Source: Pascua guehoae (Eukaryota > Basidiomycota > Tremellomycetes > Trichosporonales > Trichosporonaceae). From it: a DNA stretch of 64,000 bases. The translations under genes and the position numbers were made by a program. Where the stretch lies: positions 1,179,925 to 1,243,924 of the forward strand of contig BCJX01000009.1 in the NCBI GenBank assembly GCA_001600415.1, given 5' to 3'. Positions 45,966 to 57,967 of this stretch are shown one piece after another (positions within the stretch are counted from its first letter, which is position 1; each line of letters opens with the position of its first letter). The notes beneath the pieces were generated by a model that made no database searches, was not told the DNA's origin, and was given only the letters and a program-made list of their open reading frames with translations.

Positions 45966-48106
45966 CTAGACCGGGACGCGGCCCCACGCAACGTCGCGGT
46001 CAACTCGGGGTGAGCCCCGCGAGTCGGCCCCCTTCTCGCCGATAGAGATCGCATCGCGTAGAGGCGGCAGCTTGACGTCGTTGCCATCCGAGTAGCCCAT
46101 GCGCGGGGACCGCGAGGGGCCGCGAGGATCCCGGGGGTCGCGTACGTCGCGAGCATCACGGAGGTGATCCCCGTGTCGAGGGCCTCGCATGTCGCGATGG
46201 TCGCGGACATCGCGGGGGTCCCACTCCCTGTCGCGCTGCTCTTCCTTGATGAGACCAAGAGAGCCGCCCGAGCCGTTTGATGCGTGCCGTGCGTGGTTCG
46301 GCGGGAGGCTCCCACGTTGGTGCGGCGACAGGTCGCCAGCAGGAAGAGGTGGCATGCTCGGGCCACGCGTAGGCACTCGAGCACCCTGGGCTGGTGACCA
46401 GGAGGGTACGCGCTTCGGGTCGGGATGCTCCATAGGAGGACGGTTGTCGGGCGACCGCTTGCCGAGGTGACTGCTCGTCGGGCGGGGTTCGTACAGGCCG
46501 TCGCGCGGAGGGTACACGTCCCGTGGGTCCCGTGGGTCCCGTGGGTCCCGTGGGTCGCGGGGGTCGCGAGGGTCTCGGGGGTCTCGAATATCACGAGGGT
46601 CCCGCGGATCAAGCGGCTCGCGGAGGTCGCGCGGGTCACGAATGTCCCGGGGGTCGCGTGGGTCACGAGGATCGTGGTAGTAGGGGTAGGGCGGGGGCAG
46701 GGGGTAGTACCGGGGCGGGCTGCGACGGGCACCCTCATCGCGCGGGTCCAGCTCGCGGTCATAGTAATGATCGTCGTGCCGGTACTCTCCCGGAGGCGGG
46801 ACCATTGGGTGGTGTCCAGGGGGAGGGACGTCATGGCCGCGACTCGGAGGCGGCGGAGGGTAGTGGGGGTGGTAGCGCTCGGGAGGGGGATAGCGCTCAG
46901 GCGGAGGGTAGCGTTCCGGCGGGGGGTACACTTCGTGGTGGTAGGGGGGGCGGTGGGCGTCATACGGGTCATAGTATGGCGGGTACCGACCGTCACGAGG
47001 TGGTGCGTGGTCTGTTGGTGACGTGCGCTCATGAGGGGGCCAGTGGCCGTTGGGAGGGCCGGCAGGCATATTGTAACGATCTGGCGATGGCGGGCGACCA
47101 TACGACTCTGGCGGCGGGTATGGTACCGCGGTCGCAGTTACCGGTGTCGAGGGTCCAGTGGCGGCGAGGTGGTGGGGTGGGGCGTGGGGATGCGCATGCG
47201 GGTGGCTGTGAGGGTGCCCATGGCTCGAGGTAGGATGAGGAGTGTGCGACGAGTGGCTGCTGTGAGGCGCCGATGGCGCACGGCGAGTACCATACTCGTC
47301 GCGACGGGTCTCCCAGTCTGGCCAGATGTTTGGGGCGATTTTGAGGTGCGCGAGGTTGGGCAGCTGGTGTGGGAGGGGGAGGGGGTTTGCACCGTCGCCC
47401 TGCGGGTTACGCTGCAGGGTGAGTACAAAGTCTTGGCAGGTGATGGATAAAGCCGAGCTATGACCCACCTTGGACGAGTAGGCTACGACATGGAACTTCT
47501 TCACTTTCGCCGTGACGGGATGTGTCATGCTCGTCGAGTAGGTCTGCTTGACGAGCGGTTCTGGTCGACGGGACGGTGTCGACGAGCCGTCGCGGCCGTT
47601 CGAGTAGTACTGGCCGTTGAAGCTTGGCGAGTCTGGTCGCGACGGGGGAGGGGAGAGCGAGTCGGATGATCTGCCCTGTTAGCAAAGGGACACACAGCCG
47701 CAGATGAACAGAGCCACAAACGCCAGTGTCGACTCACTCTGTGTACACGAGGAAACCACCACCACCGACACGCGAGGCACCCCAGCGGCGTCCATCTGTC
47801 CACCGACGCATATTTGTCTCCTCTTGACAGGTCAGTTGACTGTGCTAGTCGACGAGGCCCAGTCACGCGGAGACGCACCTTCTTCCCAGACCCAGACCGT
47901 TCCCGGACGGATCATTGAACGCTCATGTCCAGTGAGTCGGCGGGTAACGCGGGGTACGAGACCGAGGCGGACTGCTTCAAGGATGTGGATACTAGGCTGT
48001 TAGCCGTGGACGTGCGCCGCTCTGGCGCGGTGGGTACGTACGCATCTGCAGGCGACTTGAGCGCGCATATAGCCGCCGGCTGCTGAGTCGAGGACGACGA
48101 GTACAT
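45966..48106 (-). CDS. WOPR-domain transcription factor (Wor1/Ryp1/Gti1/Pac2 family)
   Basis: Five exons: 48106-48038, 47996-47879, 47822-47738, 47670-47469, 47411-45966; 639 aa. The split WOPR domain is clear once spliced: [66 protein letters not shown], then after a short Ser/Pro insert [20 protein letters not shown] and [14 protein letters not shown]. The rest is disordered: His/Pro-rich, three PPPERY units, and a long DPRDPRD array (about residues 398-447). Family members are sequence-specific master regulators of morphology and sporulation (Wor1 white-opaque switching, Ryp1 dimorphism). Exon 3 uses a CAAG acceptor; the 57-nt last intron is stopless. About 7 kb of gene-free DNA lies upstream. 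Confidence 0.88.
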
Positions 48107-51100
48107 GACCGTCGATCACGGGCGTGGGGGTTGGCCAGTATGTGCTGAATGACTAGTAGGGAAGGCCGAGGAACGATGGCCACCGTCCGAGGTGTGATGA
48201 TGGACGAGAAGTGGGCAGGTGTCGTGGGGGTGCTCTGCTGGGGTTTATACTGTTGGAGGAGGTCAAGGGAGAATGTTGCAGTGCAGAGTCGTTGATGGAC
48301 TGTACAGGCCGATAGGTGGCAAAGGAGGACGAACGGATGCTGTTGTGGATCGGGAGCTGCGAGGGGGAGGGGAGGGAAAGGGCGGTGTTGCGGTCGGGGA
48401 GAGTGTGGGAGGGAGGCAAGCAGGGATGGTGTGGAGTGTGGAATGGAAAAAAAAAAGGTTGAGTGGGCGTTTGTTGGTTTGGTGGAACGAGGGATGATTG
48501 AAATGCAAGGAAGGCGAGGGAGGAACGGGAGAGGAGAGGGAGAGGGCGAGGCGAGAATGAATGAATAATGAGAGATCGGTGGGTCGGGGGTTGTGGAGAT
48601 CGCACGAAAGGAAACGATAAGCTTGTTGGGCCCGGCAAGGACTGTATTTCTCGTTCTTCTTTTTGGGTGACAACGAACGGGGTCCACAGGGGCTGGCTTG
48701 GGCCTTTGACTGGGACTGGGCCTCTGGGCGGCAACTGGGCTTTGGGCTTGGGCGTTTCGCCTTGGGGACTGACTCTTTACCCCCTCCCCTGTTGGGTTCC
48801 AATGCAAAGGACAAAGGGGCAAAAGGATCCACACCATGCACTGCGCGCCAGCCGAAAGAAGAGAGTACGTGGGCCCGGGTCGGGGTGGTTGACTGGGATA
48901 CTGGGACGCCTTGGGATTGGGAAAGCCAAAATCACCACCTACGTACGGTACGGAATGGCGTGCGTGCGGGTGTGTTGCGGGGGCGCGCGCAGCGTTCGGC
49001 GGTGGCGGCGAGTGCGAATGCGAGTTGGGAATGGGAGAGTGGGAGTCCCTTGTGCCGCTTTCCTTGTAGAGTGGAGGTGGGTGGGTGTGGTAGTGTTTGC
49101 GTGCGTGTATTGGGTGGTTTGTCCCAACAACAGGGACCCTTTGTGCTTGAGACTGTTAAGACGTGGGACCTGGCGTTCCTGCGCCGCTCTGTGCCGTAAC
49201 AACGAGCAACGACTAGTCACACTGGTTGAACCGGCGCAGTCGTCGAAAAGAACGGTACGGTACAGGGAATCAGCCTCAAAGGAAGCAAGCAAGCAAGCAA
49301 GCAAACCCCGCAAACGGTGGCGCGTGGTTGAAAAAGGCAGAGTCGAGCAAGAGAGAGAGAGGACGCGCAGATGAGCAGACGAAAGGCGACCAAGAAGGAA
49401 AGGGGGCAAGGAGCAAGAGAGGGAAAGGAGGCACATTGGAATCGGGAAGGGTGTGTGTGGGGGTTCGGGGACGATCAGAGCAAAGGGGGCGGCCACCCTT
49501 CCCTCACGAGTTCGGGGCGGACGCGTAAAGGCGCGAGACCCCAAGGCGGCATGAGGCATGACACATGCTTGCCAACAAGGCAGTCAAGAAAAAAGACTAA
49601 AAGGAGGCCGAGGGGCGTTTTGGTTTCAGGGTCTACGGTTTAAGGGGCAAGGAGCCACCGCCGTCGTCTCTCTTTCTTTCGTCTCTGTCTATTTTTTTCT
49701 CTTTCTTTCTTCGTTTGCAAGACGCATCAGTTTCCCTACGGCATTTGAAGCTAGAACCCTACAGCTTGTTGCAATCAAGGCGCCCAACACCTTTGTCTCT
49801 GCACTAGCACCACGCCAATACCGGTACACCGACGACGGGGGCGGCGCATCATGCCGTGCAACAACCCAAAGACTAGGGTCAGCCGCGCGCCTTGCCGTCA
49901 CTATGCATGGGTTCACTCCAACTCGGAACCCCTGCCTATTTTTTCTTTGCTTTTCGCCCAGCACTCGTACTTAATTGTGCCACGCTGCCACGCTGCAAAC
50001 AGCTAAAGGGCCAAGTCGCCAAGCGGGTACCATGTATCAGCCAAGCTTTGAAAGGGCCACAGGTTGTGACAGGCAGGGTTGGTAGTTGGTGGAGCATGGA
50101 GCATGGAGCCATGCGATGCCGGTAGCACCGGTGACGACCAAATGTTAAACACAGCCTAATGAGCTTTACTGGACCTGACTGACGCGCGCTAGGACCTGAG
50201 CGCAGGTAGGAGGCAGGCAGACGACCCCCACCGCGCCACCCGGGCACCACAACAAAACACAGGGCTCACCAATGCAAATGAGATTCTGATACATTGATCA
50301 AAAGCAAACCCCACTCACTTGACCGCGCCCCCCTGGGTGACCGAGTACAGAGTACTGCGCCTCACTGCATACAGTGTCCACACACACCCACATAAATCCC
50401 ATTGTTTCTCAACCATGGGCCCCCTTTGCTACCAAGGGCGGCGCGCAAGGCGTGTGCACACTCTGTCCTTAATTACTTTTGCGCGTGTATTGTACCTTTG
50501 AGAGTTGCCTGCAGTCTGGGCACAGACCCCATGTGTCCTGTCATCTGACCCAAGAAAAGCTAAAGTGCTGGCGTGCCGCGGCGCACAGCTTCCGAGTGTG
50601 GGGGGGGCTTGTTTGCTAGGCGTTTGGTTGTTCCGACTGACTCGGACAGTAAAAATTCCCGCACGGTCGCCATCCACTAGGACGAGTGCGGTATAACCAA
50701 GGGATCGCCGAGAAGCCAGAAGGGGCCACAAACGAGGCGCCTCAGGAGGCCAGAGAGGGTTTTGAGTCTGGTCGAGAGATACGACATGCAGAGAGACCGA
50801 ACACGAAGGAAATGGAGCCGCATGGTCACGGTGGTGCGCCCCTGCCATGCGTGCATACGTTGCCGTAGCTCGATTCAGGGTTGTCCCCAATACTTCGGGC
50901 GGTTAAGGGTAAGTTTGGCTTGTTGGCTTGGAAATGAAGCAACGCGGGATCCTGAATCAATATCCCCTGGCAAGGTTTGGGTAGACGGCTGCAGACGGCG
51001 CGGAGGCCAAGCGAGGGCGCTCCGCAGACGGTCCAAGGGCCAAGGGGGGGCACATGCTGGGATTCCGTGTTTAGATTCCAGATCTGGACATGTCGTCATT

Positions 51101-52690
51101 AAACTTTTAGCAGCAATGGCGGCAGACGGCCCAAACAGGGCTGTAACAGTGACAAACTAAGATAGCGCTACTCTTAAATTTGGGACAAAGAACGTCACAC
51201 AGGTTTGCAGCATTGCATCGACTTTTGGCACCAGACACGCGCGCGCGCGCGTATATACGACAGTTTACCCCGGTGCGGTGCGCTAAACGACATGGTATCT
51301 CCGGTGGGGAGCGCGTCTTACCAGTATGCACCGCCTTGATTTTGTTTTATTTTTCTAGCTATACCCCAACTAGACGACGAGCCCGACCACCACATCGGCC
51401 CAGTTTCGAACCGTGCATGCTAACATGCTCTGACGTGCTCTGCGTCTGCGCGCTCTGCAACTACGTCAACCTGAGACGGCCGAGGCACCCGAGATTGACT
51501 TGGGATGTAGGATGGGGGGGACGGCACACTCGAGTCTGCGCTCGGCGTGCCCGACGTCACTCGTGGTGCTGTTTCCCTTGTTCATTTGTCTCAGACTCAA
51601 GTTGGCAACGTCATAGCCATGGTTAGATGGATGGCATGATGGCATTGAACAAGAAGCCAGAGCCACATGACAAGGCCGTTTAGGTCCCACCCCGCCTACC
51701 AGATGCTCCGCGGGTGCCGGCGTTGGGAAAACATGGGACACATGCATCCCTTAGTTTCCCCTTGGTCTTGCGCAATCCCGCACTTGGGTGGAGAGGGGGG
51801 GAAGGCGAGTGGGGTTGGCTGAAACGGCATCTGGGAAGGCTTACCAACCTTTGACCGCTTGGCAACCAACGTCACTGTGACGCTCGATCTCTCGAGACCT
51901 TGTACCCGCTATGCATGCCTGAGGCGATCTGCAATCACAATCCGATTTTAGTGCGGCGGCCTTGTCCACCTTTGCGTTTTGCCCTTGCCGCCGCGGCCGC
52001 CGCGCAGAGGGTCCCACACGGGCATGCAGCAAATCATAGCGCAGCGTCCACAACGCCCGCCCAGGGTCATTGTTTCGCCCAGGGACCAGGGACCAGCAGG
52101 CAAGGGGCAAGCATATTCAGGCAGAGCAGGCATATTGTATTATTTTGCACCGCCTTTGGGGATACTCTTTTTTAGTTGCCCTCTGACCGTCTGCCAAGCT
52201 TGTGACGCTTAACCGCACAGAGGCGACAGACAGATCTCAGGGCCAGCCAGGGGCAAAGAGGATATTGCCATGCGGCTGCTATTTGCTATTCCTTTTTTCT
52301 CCTTCCCTGATTCCGTCTCCGAGCCCGGGCCCAGTTCAAGGTTAACAAGCGCAGCCAACTCGGGGGCTGGGGCTGACACGCCGCCCATGTGCTAGGGAGG
52401 GAAGCTATTTTACAGTTGTCAGGGGGGGGGGTTAATCGACTGGTTCCGTGGCTCGGCAAGCTTGTGCCAGCGCTGTCCCAGTCCGTAAATCACGGCATTG
52501 CCCCCAGTACCGGTGTTCGTTTCGAGCACAACTCGACACTCCCAATGCATTTACCAATATCCATGAGTGCATTGTGCTCGGAGACGACCATGAGTGGACG
52601 GCGCAAAGCAGCGAGCTGGCGAGCTTGGCACTCTACGTTTGAGATACAACGCTTGGCAATCGTGTCGTGTGCCGCCTCGCCACTGGTGCG

Positions 52691-52730
52691 TCGCATCGCA
52701 TCGCAGCATCGCATCGCAGCATCGCATCGC
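52691..52730 (+). repeat. GCATC pentamer/decamer repeat
   Basis: TCGCATCGCATCGCAGCATC-type units, about three copies of a 15-bp unit. Confidence 0.8.
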
Positions 52731-53390
52731 CCACACGACTCGACGACAGTCACACCGTCTCAGCCACGGCGGGCGTCATGCGTGGCGTGGCGCACGATGC
52801 GATGCGCTTGCGAGCCATTCACTGCGTCACGGGTCTCACGAGTCTCGTCCACGGGCCGAGAGTCTAATCTTGCATGTGAAAGAGAGCCGGCCGGCCACAG
52901 ATCACCGCCCAGCCCACAGGTCAGGTCGCCGGGGTCTGCATCACACAGGCACAGTGTTCCGCCCATCCTCCTCAATGTTCGTGGCGCATGCACTTCCGAG
53001 CCTGGATACCAGCCATTCGAGGGCAGGCACGACCTGGCAGCGGGTGGTAACTGCATAACTGCATGGCCGTCGAGGTACTCGAGTCCCGGCGTGTGCGACT
53101 GTGCTGTACCTCTTGTTGCTCCGTTCAAAGCGCGCGCCAAGACACGCGCACCGCGCGTCGACGCGCGCGGTACAGAATGTCCACGCATGTCGGCGCACAC
53201 CCTTGCACACCCTGTGCACGGGGGCTTGGCACGCGATGCCGACTGTGCGCCATCATGGCGGTGTGCGTTGCCATCTGCCTGGAGAGGGCATTTTCGTCAA
53301 TCGTCAAGCTTCCCGCGATAATTCAGACACAGGGAGTTGTTGTTCGACAGGACCCTGGGCTGGGTGTGCCTGTCGTTGACAAGGACGCAG

Positions 53391-53454
53391 TGCTGCGTGC
53401 TGCGTGCTGTGTGCTGCGTGCTGCGTGCTGTGCGCTGCGTGCTGCGTGCTGCGT
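53391..53454 (+). repeat. GTGCTGC heptamer array
   Basis: Nine units of TGCTGCG/TGCTGTG over 64 bp. Confidence 0.85.
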
Positions 53455-54021
53455 ACGTGCGTACTGAACTGCCTTGTGCGCACTGCGGACTGCGTGCGCG
53501 GCGCCGGGGCAGGCGCGTTGCGGCGCAACATTTATTGCGGGGTCGTTTCCTATGCACCGGGGTCGAGCGGGGCGCCTGGCGACGAGCATTGGGCTGACTC
53601 GAGGCCGACGGCGGTTTAGCCCTCTCACCAAAGCAGGTATCCACCATGCTCCTGCCCGTATGGCATGCATTGCATACTGGCAGTCGACATTGCACGACAT
53701 GCACCAGCAGGTGCGCTGCTCGCATATCTATACTGACAATGATGACAGAAACTCGAGCGATACTTTGTGAGAGCGGCCAGTTCAACTAGACCAAGGCCAC
53801 CTTCCTGTCAATGCATCTGTCACCATGGCCCACAGCAACGACCTCTAACGACCCAGCAGTAAACAGCAACACCCCAAACCACACACAATGGACAGATCGA
53901 GTCGGTCCTCTTCATTTCGCGAGGTGATGGGTACGTCGAAACGTTGTCTCAGTCAATCACCCCGCCCATCTCGTGCACAATACAAGACCCGCGGTTACAG
54001 CGAGTCGTCGACCTCGAGCCT

Positions 54022-54140
54022 TACCCCATCCCCATCCCCATCCCCATCCCCANNNNNNNNNNNNNNNNNNNNNNNNNNNNNNNNNNNNNNNNNNNNNNNN
54101 NNNNNNNNNNNNNCCCCATCCCCATCCCCATCCCCATCCA
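54022..54140 (+). repeat. CCCCAT hexamer array interrupted by an assembly gap
   Basis: CCCATC units on both sides of a run of 61 N (54053-54113). The array is in the same orientation and register style on both flanks, so the gap most likely hides more of the same repeat and its true length is unknown. Confidence 0.9.
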
Positions 54141-54496
54141 AAACACAATCGACAGGCTGGCTACCAGCCTCTGACCCACGCGTCGCGGTTACAGCACACC
54201 CCGGCGAGCCCTCCCAGACTCGTCCTCTGAACCCAGACAACCAGCCGCTAGCCAGATAGAGTTGGCCGCCACAACCATCTCTATCCGCCACTCATCCCCC
54301 ATCTGTCCCACCCGGTTCCTGCCCTCCATAGTCCCACAGTGGCAGTGGCAGTGGCACTCAAGCTCACGTGGCGCCCCCGGCGCGACGATATTAAACCATT
54401 TATTTCCCAGTGGCGCCGCCTCGTCCGGCGTCTGCCAACCACGAGCACCGCTGGTAATATGTCGGGTAATTGGAGCTCGCTCGTAGGTGCGGGGCA

Positions 54497-54549
54497 GGTG
54501 CTGGTGCTGGTGCTGGTGCTGGTGCTGGTGCTGGTGCTGGTGCTGGTGC
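54497..54549 (+). repeat. GGTGCT hexamer array
   Basis: Nearly perfect (GGTGCT)n, about nine units. Confidence 0.9.
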
Positions 54550-54810
54550 AGGCAGGTGCACCGTCGGCAGCTTTACGTCTCCACCTAACGCAACGCTTGA
54601 CAAACAAGCCCTCTGCGCATGCTACTGGAACACGACACCGATCACCGTTTGTGGGAATGGCTGAGAGCTTGTGGCGGAGCGGATCAGTCGGCTCTAGTAA
54701 AGTAGAAGGTAAAGTATGTTGGTGGGGGTGTACAGGCTCGTATGGTGGTGCATAAAGTATAGCAAGGGGTGTCAATCCAATCATGCTCCGAGCGTGACAA
54801 TCTCCTTTTT

Positions 54811-54860
54811 AGTCGTCTTCAGTTGTCTTCAGTCGTCTTCAGTCGTCTTCGGTCGTCTTG
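54811..54860 (+). repeat. AGTCGTCTTC decamer array
   Basis: Five consecutive 10-bp units with one or two substitutions in units 2 and 5. Confidence 0.9.
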
Positions 54861-55253
54861 TCAGTCCCCTTTTCAGTCGTATTTCCATCTCGTGTGTTTC
54901 CCGGTGTCATGGGCCCAATTGATCCAATTGATGGAGGTTGTATTTGCACGCCTCAGGTCGAGCCGGGGGTATGGGGGCATGATCTTGAGCCCCTCCACTG
55001 TTTACGAGTATTCTGTAGGTTTGGATCAATTGAGTGATCGGCTGCAACATCGATGCCTGCACAGATTCGCTCTCGATCACAGCTGAACGCCCCCCCTCCC
55101 CGAGACAGGCGCCCACGGCGCTCACGAATCCACCCCCAACCATGGACAAGCAAGCTGCTGGACATGCATACAGATCACCAGTCATTCTACTGTATTTTAC
55201 CACGCAGGCGGCGAGATGCAGCATGTGCGCCACATCTTGCGTCTACGGTGCGT

Positions 55254-57708
55254 CTACTCGACATCCTGGACACCGCTGTAGGGCGTGAGCTTGGTGCTCG
55301 CGCCGGCCCAGTCAATGGTGCCCTTGACGAGCTCGTCGACAACGGCAATGACGTCGTCGATGGGGCCGATGAGCTGCGCCGTCGAGTCGCGCTCGCGCAG
55401 GGTGATGGTGCCGTTCTTGACAGCTGGGGGTGTTAGTGGGTTGTCACGGGGTATAGTGGGTAGCCAGCATCCGCGGTACGTTTTGGTCCAGTGGCACAAA
55501 ACGACCAAGCCGATATCAAACTCACTGGCAAAGTCGACGGTGCAGCCAAATGGCGTGCCGAGCTCGTCGTTACGGGCGTACTTCTTGCCGATCGATGCAG
55601 ACGAGTCGTCAAGGCGCAAGGCAATGCCGCGCTGGCGGAGCTTGCGAGCTGGAAGATTAGTAGTGGCCTAATAGGGGGGGGGGGGGGGAGAGGACAACGT
55701 ACTGAGCTCGCGGATGACGGGGACAAACGAGGGGTCGTTGCTGATGGAGACAATGAGCACCTTGATGGGCGCGACGAGGGCGGGGAAAGAGAGGACCTGG
55801 GTGTTAGAGATGGCGTCCGGCTCCAGTGTACAGAAAACTCACACCACGGGCCTGGTCCTGCTCACGAGCCCAGTAGCTGTGCTCGAGGAGCGAGTAGAGG
55901 ATGCGGCCAATGCCAAACGAGGGCTCAATGACATTGGGGGTAAACTCGCGCATGTGCTCGGTGACGGCGATGGGGTTGATCTTGAGCAGGTCCTTGGTGA
56001 CCTCGTACTCCTTGCCGTTGGCAACCTTGACCTTGGAGACACCCTTGGCCTCGAGCTCGTCCTTGACACACTGGAGACGCTCCTTGTCCATGCCGGTGAG
56101 CGTGTCCTTGATGATGGCAGCGTCCTTCTTGAACGTGATGCCAAACTTCTTTGCGTCAAAGGTGACCTCGAGCTTTTCGACCGTGCGGGGCTTGTCGAGA
56201 CGCTGCTGGACACGGAGGGGCTGCTTAGTGCGGACAGAGTGGACAGAAAGGTCGTAGGCCGAGCGGTCGGCACAGCCGACACACTCGATCCAGCCGTACG
56301 ACGACTGGATCTCGAAGTCCCAGCAGTCGGCAGCGTAGTGGGCCATCTCGTTGGCCATGTGCTGACGGCAGCGCAGGCGCTTGGGGTCGATACCAATCTT
56401 GATCAGGAAGAGCTGGGTGCGGCCCAGGAAGTAGCCGAGCGTCTCGTTGTCGACAATGCCCTGGCCAACGGCGTCGCCGACGGTCATCTGCGTCGTGTCG
56501 GTGCGGCCCTCAATCTGGACGTCCTTGGGCAGGAGCGTGAGGACAACGTCCTTGACCTCGTCAAAGCGTGCGTGCTTCTTGTCCAGAGGGTCGACAAAGT
56601 GCTCAATCTCGGCCATGGTAAACTCGCGGACACGCAACAGACCCTGGCGCGGCGCAATCTCGTTACGGAACGACTTGCCAATCTGCGCAGACGCAAACGG
56701 CACCTTGCCGTTGTTGAACTCGAGCAAGCGGCCAAAGTTGACAAAGTGGCCCTGCGCAGTCTCGGGACGGAGGAAGCTTTGGAAAATGTCAACAACAATA
56801 ACAAAAACGGAAGAGTGGGAAAACCACATCTCAACACGTACCCCTTGATGTGGCCGGTGGGGCCAATATCGCTCATAAACATGAGGTTAAACTCGACTGG
56901 CTCGGTGAGGGCGTTGCCAGTGGTGGGGTTGGTAATCTTGTGCTTCTTGATCAACTCGCCAAGCTGCGGGCCAGTGTAGTTGTCAATCTGCGCAAGGAGG
57001 GACTCGTACTCGGCGACGACCGAGTCCTCGAGCCTGACGGCGTCGGCCTTGACGTTCTTCTTCTTCTTCTTCTTCTTCTCGTCCTCGGCAGCCTTGGGCT
57101 CGTCCTTGACGCCACGCGCCTCCTTGTCGCCCTTGAGGCGCGCCTCGATGACGGCCTCGACGAGGTGGTCGGCACGGTAGATTTCTCCGTTGACAACGTC
57201 CTTGACCATCCAGTCGGCAAACCTTTTGGCACGCGTCAGTGTCATTATATCCTCCAGTGTTCCCTGAATCACAAACCTCGACTCACTTTTCAACGTGGCC
57301 CGAGGTCTTGAGCACCTCGGCAAGGGTCATGATGGTCGTGTCGAGCTCGAGCATGTCCTCCTCGATAATGTAGTGCTTGCGCCATTGGTCGAGAATGTTG
57401 GCCTGGAGCGCAGAGCCCGTCGGTCCATAGTCGTACAGACCAGCGACACCACCGTAGATCTCGAAGGCGGGGGCAAAGAAGAACCGGCGGGTCAGCATCG
57501 CGTCAAGGTTGCCCTTGTCGAACGCGTGCGCCGTCTTGTTGACGGTGGAAGGAGCGGCGGCCATGGCTGCGGTTGTTTTGGGAAGCGAGGGTGGTGGTGG
57601 AAGAGGGGTTTTCACAGTCTGTGTCGAGAGGGATCGCAAGTAGGAGAGTGGCGATGCGATGGGTGCTACCGTGCGTGTCCAGGAAGTGCGGAGAACACTT
57701 GTGGGCAT
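55254..57708 (-). CDS. GRS1: Glycyl-tRNA synthetase, probably cytosolic and mitochondrial forms
   Basis: Six exons: 57708-57287, 57222-56842, 56776-55843, 55796-55703, 55648-55526, 55423-55254. From the upstream ATG (57708) 707 aa; from the internal ATG (57564) 659 aa. Class II signatures: DAMLTRRFFFAPAFEIYGGV, GLYDYGPTGSAL, EFNLMFMSDIGPTG, RPETAQGHFVNF, KSFRNEIAPRQGLLRVREF, GWIECVGCADRSAYDL, and motif 3 EPSFGIGRILYSLLEHSYW; the anticodon-binding domain has APIKVLIVSI and RNDELGTPFGCTVDF. The 48-residue extension MPTSVLRTSWTRTV...YLRSLSTQTV has Arg but no acidic residues and an RSL|ST cleavage-like site. A KKKKKKK patch lies in the insertion domain. One intron carries a G15 run (55674-55688). 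Confidence 0.95.
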
Positions 57709-57967
57709 ATGAATACGATGCAAGATGAGGGGGGTGGACGGGTCAACGATGACTCGATCCCACTTTTGCCTGCCCTCCAAACCAACTCTGCCTGCAATGT
57801 GCACGACCACGCCAAGTCGCCGACTTTTGATGATAACTAAAATTGACACGTCATTGATTTGTCCCACTTCTGGATGCGGCCTGCCAAGGTATTGTTGTGA
57901 CTACCACAAAAGAGTAGAATACAACCACAACCTCTCCCTTCCCATCTCCTCCTCAATCGCCACCCAC

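Larger units (their letters stand above)
48107..55253. other. 7.1-kb gene-poor region upstream of the WOPR gene
   Basis: No open frame here resembles a protein family, and none has splice-joined partners that do. Composition is uneven, with poly-pyrimidine/purine strings at 48530-48560 and 49340-49440 and mixed AT-richer segments at 49690-50500 and 52100-52300. Minisatellites cluster at the right end (52691-54860), together with a 61-base N gap. The left part must contain the WOPR gene promoter and 5' UTR; the right end contains the GRS1 3' UTR. WOR1-type genes in other fungi have very long regulatory upstream regions, so this may be regulatory. Confidence 0.55.

Noticed and set aside
51095..51112. 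Wor1-like site ATTAAACTTTTAG upstream of the WOPR gene
   Set aside because: One mismatch to the published TTAAAGTTT core and only a single copy noticed; too weak to call.
52389..53321. 310-codon frame in the gene-poor region
   Set aside because: Composed partly of the GCATC repeat, no conserved motif, no start context or splice pattern that improves it.
53888..54259. Open frames spanning the N gap
   Set aside because: They exist only because the hexamer array and the N run lack stop codons.
54811..54860. CRISPR-like direct repeats
   Set aside because: The 10-bp units are contiguous without spacers, and the genome is eukaryotic.
55714..56979. 421-codon frame antisense to GRS1
   Set aside because: Shadow of the GRS1 exons on the other strand, crossing three GRS1 introns; no family resemblance.
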